DNA of 64,000 nucleotides from Amphibacillus cookii. Lineage in GTDB: Bacteria > Bacillota > Bacilli > Bacillales > Amphibacillaceae. Each line of letters begins with the position of its first letter. Within the stretch, counting starts at the first letter, position 1. Positions 54,205 through 63,570 of this stretch are shown piece by piece. The stretch spans positions 186,001 to 250,000 of the forward strand of contig NZ_JAFBDS010000003.1 in assembly GCF_016908375.1 (NCBI RefSeq), given 5' to 3'. The notes beneath the pieces are model-generated. The model saw only the letters and a list, made by a program, of their open reading frames with translations. It was not told the DNA's origin and did not search any database. The position numbers were made by a program, and so were the translations under genes.

Positions 54205-54458
54205 AGATAAAACGAACCTTCAATCCGTGGGCAGAGGGCTACAGGATGTAGGTCATGCAGACGTGGCCACAGGACGTGGCGATCTTAGTCTGTAATCCTT
54301 CTTAAAGATATGGTGGTTTTAGTCTACGATCTTACCCACCCATTAATGGTTCGTTGAGTGAATCAGGACATTAGCGTCCGTTATCACCCACCTCAATAGA
54401 TTTACCTCTGTTCTCTTTTTTGAGGTGGACGTTTTACGGACGGTTATCTGTGATAAAA
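54205..54458. repeat. dispersed repeat, longest copy with an internal segment (R3)
   Basis: It starts GATAAAACGAACCTTCAATC and ends GACGGTTATCTGTGATAAAA. Conserved blocks: CGTTGAGTGAATCAGGACAT, TAGCGTCCGTTATCACCCAC, a hairpin CCACCTCA with TGAGGTGG, and ACGTTTTACGGACGG. About 120 extra bases (54225-54345) with their own repeats sit after the first block. It lies directly next to the left end of the TnpB element. Confidence 0.75.
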
Positions 54459-54469
54459 TTAAAGCTCCA

Positions 54470-54627
54470 CTCAGCTGGCATTCTCTTCACTATTCGATTA
54501 GGATTAATGATCAAACAGCAAACGAAGCCATTATATCCTTATTCAAGATCAACAACTGAAAGATTTAATCATTTATAGTAAAAAGTATCCAGTGCCTTAT
54601 GATTTAGGCGATGGATACTTATTTTTA
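54470..54627 (+). pseudogene. possible C-terminal gene fragment with a frameshift
   Basis: One frame reads LSWHSLHYSIRINDQTANEA and IISLFKINN and stops; the next frame goes on with IQDQQLKDLIIYSKKYPVPY and DLGDGYLFL to a stop at the end of the neighbouring gene. The codon use looks protein-like but I do not recognise it and there is no start. Confidence 0.2.
54583..54620. terminator. terminator of the SDR gene
   Basis: AAGTATCCA pairs with TGGATACTT over a 20-base loop; ATTTTTATG follows on the plus strand and TTTTTACTA on the minus strand. Confidence 0.6.
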
Positions 54628-55569
54628 TGAAGATGTACGTTCCCCACCATTAGGATGTAAGGTTTGCCCCGTCATAAATCTAGAGTCATCAGAAGCTAGG
54701 AAAACATAGGAAGGTGCCATTTCAAATGGCTGTGCCATTCTTTTCATTGGATTTTGTGATCCAAAAATGGCGACATCGTCTGCTGGAAAGCTAGCTGGAA
54801 TTAATGGTGTCCAAATACGTCCAGGTGCAACTGCATTGACGCGGATTCCGTCTTCAATAAGATTCATCGCAAGCGCGCGCGTAAAACCAATATTAGCTGC
54901 TTTAGTGGCTGTATAATCAATCATTTGTGCTTCACCAGCATATGCAACAATAGAAGCTGTATTAATAATTGAGCTGCCTGCCTTTAAATGTCGAATCGCC
55001 GTACGTGTCGTATAGAATGGAGAATAAACATTCACTTTAAGGGTATCATCGAACTGTTCATCGGTTATATTTATTAAACTCGGTTGTCGAAATTGAATAC
55101 CAACATGATTAACCAAAATATCTAGTGCTCCAAATGTGGCGACCGTATCCTCGACTATCCGTTCACTCTGCTCTTTTTTTCTCAAATCACCTGGTAATAA
55201 TAGACAGTTTCGACCCCGTTCTTCGACCTCCCTTTTTGTACGGTTGGCATCTTCATGTTCATCCAAATATGCTATCGCTACATTTGCTCCTTCTTTTGCA
55301 AATGCAATAGCCACTGCTGCTCCAATCCCACTATCTCCCCCCGTAATAAGCGCTACTTTTCCTTTTAACTTACCACTGCCAATGTAATTTGGGTTGTCTA
55401 TAATCGGCTTTGGTTCCATTAATTTTTCCACACCTGGTTGACGAAGTTGTCTCTGTTCAGGCGCACTTAATGGTATATCTTCATACTTTGTTATCGTTCC
55501 GAAATATGGATAAATAGGATAGACTTGTTCTTGTTCTTTTTCCTTTTCGTCTTTGTCCCTCTGATACAT
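54625..55569 (-). CDS. SDR family oxidoreductase, general-stress YhdF/YdaD type
   Basis: A 314-aa short-chain dehydrogenase with an N-terminal extension of about 65 residues (rich in charged residues, then YPIYPYFGTITKYEDIPL) typical of the Bacillus stress proteins YhdF and YdaD. NAD(P) loop TGGDSGIGAAVAIAFAKEGA near 75, the VNHVG strand near 155 and the catalytic YTATKAANIGFTRALA near 220. The substrate is not known. ATG after AGGAGG. Flanked by dispersed repeats on both sides. Confidence 0.9.
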   Translation of the reverse strand: MYQRDKDEKEKEQEQVYPIYPYFGTITKYEDIPLSAPEQRQLRQPGVEKLMEPKPIIDNPNYIGSGKLKGKVALITGGDSGIGAAVAIAFAKEGANVAIAYLDEHEDANRTKREVEERGRNCLLLPGDLRKKEQSERIVEDTVATFGALDILVNHVGIQFRQPSLINITDEQFDDTLKVNVYSPFYTTRTAIRHLKAGSSIINTASIVAYAGEAQMIDYTATKAANIGFTRALAMNLIEDGIRVNAVAPGRIWTPLIPASFPADDVAIFGSQNPMKRMAQPFEMAPSYVFLASDDSRFMTGQTLHPNGGERTSS

Positions 55570-55674
55570 TAGGCAAACCTCCTTATTTTTATCACTATGT
55601 TAAATTATGTTTATATGTAAAAAAGGTGCCTATGCGATTAATACGAAACACCCTTTTACAACGATCACGTTTTC

Positions 55675-55726
55675 AATAAAACGAAATTTCTATCGGGGGG
55701 TTTTACGGACGGTTATCCGTGATAAA
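55675..55726. repeat. dispersed repeat, short copy (R4)
   Basis: AATAAAACGAAATTTCTATC joined to GGGGGGTTTTACGGACGG and TTATCCGTGATAAAT. Same short form as R2. Confidence 0.7.
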
Positions 55727-55774
55727 TCATTAACATAGATCATAGAACAAAATCATTCAGGTTGCATAACTTAT

Positions 55775-55934
55775 AATAAAACGAAATTTCTATCTGTAGG
55801 GGGTTTTGTCCTTTACCCCCGATTAAGCGTTGAGTGAATCAGGACATGAGCCTCCGTTACCGCATACCTAAATAGATTTAACTCCAATCTCTATTTTGAG
55901 TTAGGCGGTTTACGGACGGTTATCTGTGATAAAA
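55775..55934. repeat. dispersed repeat, long copy (R5)
   Basis: AATAAAACGAAATTTCTATC, a GGGGG/CCCCC hairpin, GCGTTGAGTGAATCAGGACA, TGAGCCTCCGTTACC, a decayed hairpin, then GGTTTACGGACGGTTATCTG and TGATAAAA. The end runs into the ribosome binding site of the small gene at 55949. Confidence 0.75.
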
Positions 55935-55948
55935 AAGGAGGAAAGAAA

Positions 55949-56119
55949 ATGAATCCCTATCAATACTCTGGCGTTCAACTATTGTTACTCGATCATTCGG
56001 ATCAAACCGTCCAAATGCGATATAATGATAATCCCTATACATGGCCAATGCGTTTAATTGGTAGACGACCACCCTATTATACCAACCCTCGCTACATTCA
56101 AACATTTCCGGTTATTTAG
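55949..56119 (+). CDS. small 56-aa protein of unknown function
   Basis: ATG eight bases after AAAAAAGGAGG. The protein starts MNPYQYSGVQLLLLDHSDQT and goes on with aromatic- and proline-rich sequence (YNDNPYTWPMRLIGRRPPYY, TNPRYIQTFPVI). It is basic and looks folded rather than random: the codons favour the genome's style and there is no membrane helix. I do not recognise it. It is flanked directly by dispersed repeats R5 and R6, and R5 supplies sequence up to the ribosome binding site. Confidence 0.6.
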   Translation: MNPYQYSGVQLLLLDHSDQTVQMRYNDNPYTWPMRLIGRRPPYYTNPRYIQTFPVI

Positions 56120-56123
56120 TAAA

Positions 56124-56175
56124 GATAAAACGAACCTTCAATCAGCGGGCGTTGAGTGGCGGGCGGTTTACGGAC
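56124..56175. repeat. dispersed repeat, short copy (R6)
   Basis: GATAAAACGAACCTTCAATC, GCGGGCGTTGAGTGGCGGGC and GGTTTACGGAC. The 3' block is cut after CGGAC, where a hairpin begins. Confidence 0.65.
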
Positions 56176-56226
56176 AAATTAAGCTGTTGATAAATAAAGC
56201 TAACCGATTTTTCAACAGCTTAATTT
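56176..56226 (+). terminator. inverted repeat after the small gene
   Basis: AAATTAAGCTGTTGA pairs perfectly with TCAACAGCTTAATTT (15 bp) around a 21-base spacer. No T tract follows; it may end the small transcript or belong to the repeat. Confidence 0.45.
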
Positions 56227-56320
56227 GTAAACTAACATTTTTAAAATATACACTTTTCCTCGAATGAAGGTTATGGTCTTCGGTTAAGCTAATTTAAAAT
56301 GAACGCAAAGGATGAAAAAA

Positions 56321-57004
56321 ATGACAGTAATCAGTGATATTGGACTAGTGATCGGACGAATATTGACGATTATCCCTTTATTGTTAGCGGTTGTTTTATT
56401 TATGGGGAAGCGCGCCATTGGGCAATTGCCTGTTTTCGACTTTATCATTATCATAGTGCTCGGTTCGATCGTTGGTGCAGACATTGCCGACCCCGACATT
56501 GACCACCTCCCTACAGCTGTTGCTGTCTTAGCGATTGCAGGTTTCCAGCGTCTTATTGCGAACAGGAAATTAGCGAACAGGAAATTGAATCAAATGCTTA
56601 CCTTTGAGCCCACCGTTATCATCCACGAGGGTAAATTTATTTATGCCCACGTAAAAAGTATTAAGTATACGATTGATAATATTCTTCAGATGCTTCGCGA
56701 AAAAGATATATTTGATATTGGTGAAGTAGAAACCGCGATTATCGAACCTAATGGTAATTTGAGCGTTCTAAAAAAAGGGGGAGGACAAGCCAGCGAAGCC
56801 TATCCGATTATTATGGACGGTGTCATTGAACGTGATATATTGAAGTTTGTAAAAGTAGATGAAAAATGGCTATTAGACCAACTAACGAAACTAGGCATTA
56901 CAGAGCTTAAGTCTGTCTTCTTTGCTTCGATCAATATTAATCATGATCTACAAATCTCACTAAAAAATCAAGGACAGCCTCAAGTGCCTCCGATAAAGTA
57001 TTAA
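56321..57004 (+). CDS. DUF421 membrane protein (YetF/YdfR family)
   Basis: About 227 aa. Three membrane helices in the first 85 residues (VIGRILTIIPLLLAVVLFMG, FIIIIVLGSIVGADIA and the AVAVLAIAGF helix) with the family's MGKRAIGQLPVFDF between the first two, then a cytoplasmic domain from about 90. The family is linked to spores and stress in Bacillus but the activity is unknown. I choose the ATG at 56321, eight bases after AAAGGA; an in-frame ATG at 56312 touches that site. Confidence 0.88.
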   Translation: MTVISDIGLVIGRILTIIPLLLAVVLFMGKRAIGQLPVFDFIIIIVLGSIVGADIADPDIDHLPTAVAVLAIAGFQRLIANRKLANRKLNQMLTFEPTVIIHEGKFIYAHVKSIKYTIDNILQMLREKDIFDIGEVETAIIEPNGNLSVLKKGGGQASEAYPIIMDGVIERDILKFVKVDEKWLLDQLTKLGITELKSVFFASININHDLQISLKNQGQPQVPPIKY

Positions 57005-57063
57005 TATACGCACCTTCGTTTAATACGCTAGTGGCAACCCAAATAGCTGTTAAGTTTACTGAC

Positions 57064-57843
57064 TTAACTTTTCGAACTTTTATGAGCGGGTGATTTTTTA
57101 ACTAATACATAGGATGTGATGGCGGCCGTTACCGGAATAATAAGTGCAACCCCAATGCCTGCACAAAAAATGGTAATCATTTGAGCACTAAAGACTTTTG
57201 AATTAATAATTTGACCAAAAGTATAAGACAAATCCTTATAACGCACAAGCAATGCTAAATAACCACCAAAAAAAGCAAAAAATAACGTATTTGCACTCGT
57301 TCCTAATAAGTCCTTGCCAATGCGCATTCCTGCCTGAAACAAGGCTTTCATACTAATCGTTGGATGATGACGGTGAATCTCAAACATAGGCGAACTAATT
57401 GAAATAGCTTCATCGGTTACCGCTCCAATCGTGCTCATAATCACAACTGATGTCGCTACCTGTAAAAAATCAATACCTAAATAGAAGGAATAAATCGTTA
57501 AACCTTCAACCTCTTCATCACCAAAACCTTGTACCATGACCCGATCGGTGACAAACTGGATAAATAATAGCAAAAGGACGGTTGTTATAATGGTGGAAAC
57601 AAATGCTGTTTTTGTTTTGGCATTTGACTCATTAATAAAGAATAAGGTAACAGCACTAATTAAGGCGCAAGCAATAACCGTTAAAACAACTGGACTTGCA
57701 TTTGAATCCGTCATAATCAATACGGTTATTAACAACACTAAGAAGTTAATAAACAAAGCTATAAATGAACGGACCCCTTTTTTGCCACCAATTAGTGTCA
57801 TTAAGGAAAATAAAATAATTGTTAAAATGACTAATGCGTTCAT
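57064..57843 (-). CDS. YibE/F-like membrane protein (short partner)
   Basis: A 259-aa protein with about seven membrane helices. It has the YibE/F family's STIGAVTDEAISISSPMFEIHR and GMRIGKDLLGTSANTLFFAFFGGYLALLV. It overlaps the end of the longer YibE/F gene by four bases, so both are made together and may form one complex. The transported compound is unknown. Confidence 0.85.
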   Translation of the reverse strand: MNALVILTIILFSLMTLIGGKKGVRSFIALFINFLVLLITVLIMTDSNASPVVLTVIACALISAVTLFFINESNAKTKTAFVSTIITTVLLLLFIQFVTDRVMVQGFGDEEVEGLTIYSFYLGIDFLQVATSVVIMSTIGAVTDEAISISSPMFEIHRHHPTISMKALFQAGMRIGKDLLGTSANTLFFAFFGGYLALLVRYKDLSYTFGQIINSKVFSAQMITIFCAGIGVALIIPVTAAITSYVLVKKSPAHKSSKS

Positions 57844-58964
57844 ACACTCGCCCGCTTTCGATTAATAAAAAAGATGGTCGTATATAACCCAATCGGAATG
57901 GCTAAAACAATACCAATCCCGCCCGCCAATGCTCTTGTTAACTCTAGTGATAGGTTTAGTGATAACGTGAATCCTAGCGGTGCACCATTCATAAAATAAA
58001 TTAACAAGGTAGGGATCGTTCCACTAACATAAGCAAAAAACAAAATATTTGTCATCGTTCCCATAATATCTTTGCCTATTTCAATTCCTGATTGCTTTAG
58101 ATCATGATCAGAAATCTGATGATTTTTTTCATAAAGACTAAATAATGATGATGAAATGGTAACCGCAACGTCCATAACAGCTCCAAGTGCGCCCACTAAA
58201 ACACCTGCCATAAAAACAGCCTCAGGCGGTCGTGTTAGAAATTCCATCTCTTCAAACCGCAAACCCTCAGCATTAGTCATTGCTAAAACTAATATCGTAA
58301 TAAAAAGCAAGGAAAATGTTCCTATCAAAGTTGCTATAATCGCTGCATAGGTTTGGTGTGTAAGTCCACTCACCAACACTAATGATAAAGCGGTCATGAC
58401 AATAACCACAAGGCTCATAATGAAAAGCAGCGTTATATCAGCTGTAGCAATATACACATCTAAAGCTAAACTGAGCAGAACCGCATTAACGACTAAACTG
58501 ATCACAGCAAATAATCCTTGACGGCGACCAACAGCGATCAAGACTAGTATAAAAAACCAACATACTAACAGCAAATAATGATCGCGTTTAGCATCGATAA
58601 TACTTCCAGTTAGGTCATCCCCCTCTTGTACCTGATCTATTGTAACAAACACGTCATCCCCCTCTTGAAACTCTGGGTGATAAACACGTGATTGACTAAA
58701 TTCATTTTCCAAATAAACGCGCTCATCTTTTTGAGGGCTATTTTTCAACTTGCCCTCAATCGCTTGCGTATAAATAATATCCGTATTTCCTTGCCCATCG
58801 CTGACTTTTTGTTCGTCAATGATTGTCACTTTAGTTACTTGAACAATGGGATCTTGGTAAAAAGCGTGATTGTGATAAACAAAATAAATCGAACTAATCA
58901 ATACGGTACTTAATATAAACAAGAATACAAGTCGCTTCCTTGGTATTTTTTTTATCATATCCAT
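57840..58964 (-). CDS. YibE/F family membrane protein
   Basis: About 374 aa. One N-terminal helix, an outside domain of about 100 residues (IEGKLKNSPQKDERVYLENE, DVFVTIDQV), then seven or more helices with GALGAVMDVAVTISSSLFSLYE and GKDIMGTMTNILFFAYVSG, the YibE/F signature. In lactococci and Bacillus such proteins were annotated as multitransmembrane proteins of unclear role. The ATG at 58964 follows GCGGAGGG; a longer TTG-started frame is less likely. Confidence 0.87.
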   Translation of the reverse strand: MDMIKKIPRKRLVFLFILSTVLISSIYFVYHNHAFYQDPIVQVTKVTIIDEQKVSDGQGNTDIIYTQAIEGKLKNSPQKDERVYLENEFSQSRVYHPEFQEGDDVFVTIDQVQEGDDLTGSIIDAKRDHYLLLVCWFFILVLIAVGRRQGLFAVISLVVNAVLLSLALDVYIATADITLLFIMSLVVIVMTALSLVLVSGLTHQTYAAIIATLIGTFSLLFITILVLAMTNAEGLRFEEMEFLTRPPEAVFMAGVLVGALGAVMDVAVTISSSLFSLYEKNHQISDHDLKQSGIEIGKDIMGTMTNILFFAYVSGTIPTLLIYFMNGAPLGFTLSLNLSLELTRALAGGIGIVLAIPIGLYTTIFFINRKRASV

Positions 58965-59106
58965 AAAAACCCTCCGCTTTCCCAAATAACCAAGTTCATC
59001 TTAACATATTTTCCTCAAAGCCAGAAAAAATTTCAGCTCTGACGACTTAAAATTTTGATTTTAAGCAACAAAAAAATTAGACTTAAACAAGAAGGAGTGA
59101 ACATAG

Positions 59107-59544
59107 ATGATGGCAAACAACATTCGTACGATTAAAGCAAACAGCACGCGTACGACAGCTTACCAAAACCAACATACGATAAGAAATTTTAATTTTTTGA
59201 TTGATATTCCTCACGCCTTAGGCGGAGAAAACAAAGCAGCTACACCAACCGAGTACTTACTCAGTTCATTAAATGGCTGTCTAATGATTGTTATGGAAAT
59301 GGTCGCCAAAGAACGCCAACTGACCATTCAATCGCTTACTATTGATTCAGAAGCAACGAGTGATCGTCGCGGTATGTTAGGAACAGCGAATGTACAACCC
59401 TATTTCCTTACTGTTGACCTTTATATTACATTGACGGTTAAGGAAGATATAGATATTGAAGAATTTATCGAGTTGTCACTCTCTCGTTGTCCTACTTACA
59501 ACTTGATTAACGATAGTCAAACTAAAATTAATATCCATATCTGA
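59107..59544 (+). CDS. OsmC family protein
   Basis: A 145-aa OsmC/Ohr-like protein. Residues 45-70 hold ATPTEYLLSSLNGCLMIVMEMVA with the first reactive cysteine, and SLSRCPTYNLI near 125 holds the second. Such proteins reduce organic peroxides using dithiols. ATG after AAGGAG. Single gene. Confidence 0.88.
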   Translation: MMANNIRTIKANSTRTTAYQNQHTIRNFNFLIDIPHALGGENKAATPTEYLLSSLNGCLMIVMEMVAKERQLTIQSLTIDSEATSDRRGMLGTANVQPYFLTVDLYITLTVKEDIDIEEFIELSLSRCPTYNLINDSQTKINIHI

Positions 59545-59619
59545 GCTAAGCTATGTTGAGCCATTTTTCTTATACTTAGGATTAATGTTGTACTTTCTTA
59601 ACAGGTAACAATAAGCAAA

Positions 59620-59645
59620 AACTCACATGAGATCATGTGAGTTTA
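59620..59645 (-). terminator. terminator of the M20 gene
   Basis: AAACTCACATG pairs with CATGTGAGTTT; on the minus strand TTGCTTATTG follows the TTTTT end of the stem. Confidence 0.7.
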
Positions 59646-59660
59646 CTTCTTAACTGAGCT

Positions 59661-60842
59661 TCATTCAAATAAATAGTGTTTTGCTATGGCCAATAGTGCT
59701 TCTTGAATGACAGTTAATGCGCGTTCATCAAAGTCAAACAACGGATGATGATGTGGATATCCTGTAGCCTCGCTACTTTTTGAACCCACTCTAAAGTATG
59801 TGCCCGGCTTTTCTAATAAAAAGTAGGAGAAATCTTCAGCCCCCATCATCGGGTCAAACGCGACAACCCGCTCACTAGAAAAGTAATCTTTAAAAATATC
59901 GGTGACTTGCTCTGTCGTTTGCCGATCATTGTTTAACGCCGGGTAGCCGTTTAGATAATCAATGCTGATATCTGCTTGATAGGCTGACCCAATACCAGCT
60001 ACCATCGAGCGAATTTGCTGTTCAATCATTGTTCGAACAGTTTGATCAAAGCTACGCACGGTCCCTTCGAGTATCGCTTGGTCAGGAATGACATTAAAGG
60101 CATGCCCAGCTTGAAACACACCTATAGTGACTACGGCTGATTGTAACGGATCTACGCGACGACTTACGATTTTTTGTAAACCATTAACCACATCACTCCC
60201 AATCACTATCGGGTCATTAGAATCCTGAGGTCGGGCGCCATGGCCCCCTTTCCCTTTAATCGTAACCTTAAATTTATCAACAGCCGCCATCTTATAACCT
60301 GGACCAATCGCTAATTGACCAACTGGCAAATCTGACGCTAAATGAGCAGCAAATACATAATCGACACCTTTTAAAAGATCATGTTCTAGCATCGCCTTTG
60401 CACCGCCTGGCGGTGTCTCTTCTGCCGGTTGAAAAATAAAAACAACGCCACCTTTTAATTGGTCCTTATAATTTGTTAATGCTTTGGCTAATCCTAATAA
60501 CGCTGCAGTATGACCATCATGACCGCAAGCATGCATCACACCTTTAACTTTCGATCGATAAGCCACTTGTTTTTCGTCTTCAATAGGTAAGGCATCAAAA
60601 TCCGCTCGAAATGCAATGGTTGGTCCGGGTTGATGCCCAACTAACCTCGCCACCATACCATAACCTCCGATACCCGTTTGTACCTCTAATCCAAAACCTT
60701 GTAACTTCTCTTCAATAAATGCTGCTGTTTCTTTCTCTTGAAAAGATAGTTCAGGATGTTGGTGTAAATACCGTCGCCATTCCATCACTTCAGTTTCCTG
60801 TTCCCTAATTTCTAAAGCAATTACAGCTTCTACTCCCGCCAC
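59661..60842 (-). CDS. M20 family amidohydrolase (N-acyl amino acid hydrolase type)
   Basis: About 393 aa. Metal site segments HACGHDGHTAALLG near residue 100, FQPAEETPPGGAKAML near 133 with the catalytic Glu pair, and the end MGAEDFSYFL with HHHPLFDFDE. The dimerisation domain lies between. It removes acyl groups from amino acids or peptides such as hippurate. I use the internal GTG at 60842, six bases after GGGGGAG; a GTG 18 bases upstream lies inside that site. Confidence 0.88.
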   Translation of the reverse strand: MAGVEAVIALEIREQETEVMEWRRYLHQHPELSFQEKETAAFIEEKLQGFGLEVQTGIGGYGMVARLVGHQPGPTIAFRADFDALPIEDEKQVAYRSKVKGVMHACGHDGHTAALLGLAKALTNYKDQLKGGVVFIFQPAEETPPGGAKAMLEHDLLKGVDYVFAAHLASDLPVGQLAIGPGYKMAAVDKFKVTIKGKGGHGARPQDSNDPIVIGSDVVNGLQKIVSRRVDPLQSAVVTIGVFQAGHAFNVIPDQAILEGTVRSFDQTVRTMIEQQIRSMVAGIGSAYQADISIDYLNGYPALNNDRQTTEQVTDIFKDYFSSERVVAFDPMMGAEDFSYFLLEKPGTYFRVGSKSSEATGYPHHHPLFDFDERALTVIQEALLAIAKHYLFE

Positions 60843-60950
60843 GATGCGCTCCCCCTTCACATAAATAATCCGATTAAATCGATTGAATTATTACGTATCA
60901 TACTTGATTTATGAGTTGCTTGCAATGATTATTTACGAAAAATAAAGTTA

Positions 60951-61094
60951 ATATGCGATCGCTCGTAAAGTGAAAATTTCGCTCGAATGCAGTGTACTTT
61001 CGCTCGCAAACCGAGATTTTCGCTCGAATGCACCGTACTTTCGCTCGTAAACCGAGATTTTCGCTCGAATACAGCATCCGATCGCTCGAATACC
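60951..61094. repeat. tandem array with 41-bp period (array 2)
   Basis: Half-sites TTTCGCTCGA or close variants have their CGCTCG core at 60960, 60980, 61001, 61021, 61042, 61062 and 61083, so the spacing alternates 20, 21, 20, 21, 20, 21 bp. Between them AATGCA(C)NGTAC and AAACCGAGAT alternate. The period and layout equal those of array 1 at 8900-9210, though the core differs. It lies between the end of the phospho-beta-glucosidase gene and the start of the M20 gene. Confidence 0.85.
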
Positions 61095-61105
61095 AAAATA
61101 CAAAA

Positions 61106-61134
61106 AGCCTCATCCCCGATTAAAGGATGAGGCT
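61106..61134 (-). terminator. terminator of the GH1 gene
   Basis: AGCCTCATCC pairs with GGATGAGGCT; on the minus strand TTTTTGTATTTT follows. It lies five bases after the stop codon. Confidence 0.85.
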
Positions 61135-61139
61135 CTTCA

Positions 61140-62600
<1,461 letters not shown>

Positions 62601-62814
62601 TTACCTCCTCATTTTATGTTTACATGCTATATATATAATTAAAACGCTGTACTTCTAGGATATAAGGGGCCATCTAATTTGTATAGTGATGTTGCATAAC
62701 CTGTTCGATATCACAACATTCGTCACTTGTAACAAATTTGTAACGCTGTGTTTTATAACGTTTATATGCTATAATCAAGCTACCAATTGACGTGAGAGAA
62801 ATGAGGAGAATGCT

Positions 62815-63534
62815 ATGTTTTCCAGTGAAATAATTGCATCATTCAATGATTTAGAGACATCGATTTACAATTACATTTGTCAAAATAGTGAAAAGGTTGC
62901 TTACATGCGGATTAGAGAACTCGCAGATGCCACACATGTGTCAACGGCTACGATTCTACGATTTTGTCGAAAATTAAACTGCGAAGGGTATTCGGAGTTC
63001 AAAGCTAAGTTGAAAATGGAATTAAAGAAGAATAAAAAAACATCAATAAAAAGTAGTCAGCACGCTATGTTAGAATTTTTCGAGCGAACTTTAAACACCG
63101 ATCGAGATCAGCAAATCACTGAAGCAGCTAAACTCATCTTGCAAGCGGATAATGTCATTTTTATTGGTAACGGCAGTTCTGGCATTCTCGCTGAATATGG
63201 TGCTCGTTATTTTTCAGGACTAGGTAAATTTTCAACTCACATTAAAGATTTTTCATATCCAATCCATTCCAAACTTAGACAAAATAGTGTTACGATCGCC
63301 TTGTCCGTCTCAGGTGAAAACCCATTTACCTTGTCACAGTTAAATCAACTGAAGCAAGAAGGGAGTAAAGTGATCAGCATTACAAATAACAAACTCTCTA
63401 CCCTTGCAAAAATTTCTGATATTAATATCTCTTACTATATTACTGAAGAATTTTTTCAGGAAACGAACATCACCACACAAGTGCCCGTTGTTTTTATCAT
63501 TGAATCGATCGCAAGAGAAATTCACCAGTTATGA
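62815..63534 (+). CDS. MurR/RpiR family transcriptional regulator
   Basis: A 239-aa regulator. N-terminal HTH_6 (ELADATHVSTATILRFCRKLNCEGYSEFKAKL near residue 33-64) and a C-terminal SIS sugar-phosphate-binding domain (VIFIGNGSSGILAEYGARYFSGLG, then VTIALSVSGENPFTL). It most likely responds to a sugar phosphate and controls the divergent phospho-beta-glucosidase gene. ATG after GAGGAGA. A TATAAT hexamer lies at 62771-62776. Confidence 0.9.
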   Translation: MFSSEIIASFNDLETSIYNYICQNSEKVAYMRIRELADATHVSTATILRFCRKLNCEGYSEFKAKLKMELKKNKKTSIKSSQHAMLEFFERTLNTDRDQQITEAAKLILQADNVIFIGNGSSGILAEYGARYFSGLGKFSTHIKDFSYPIHSKLRQNSVTIALSVSGENPFTLSQLNQLKQEGSKVISITNNKLSTLAKISDINISYYITEEFFQETNITTQVPVVFIIESIAREIHQL

Positions 63535-63570
63535 CATTTTTATGATGAGCAAAAGGAGTAAAATTAACAG

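Noticed and set aside
56058-56267. 69-codon plus-strand frame
   Set aside because: It overlaps the better supported 56-aa gene and then runs through a repeat and hairpin.
60898-61113. 71-codon minus-strand frame in array 2
   Set aside because: It is a product of the repeat and has no plausible start signal.
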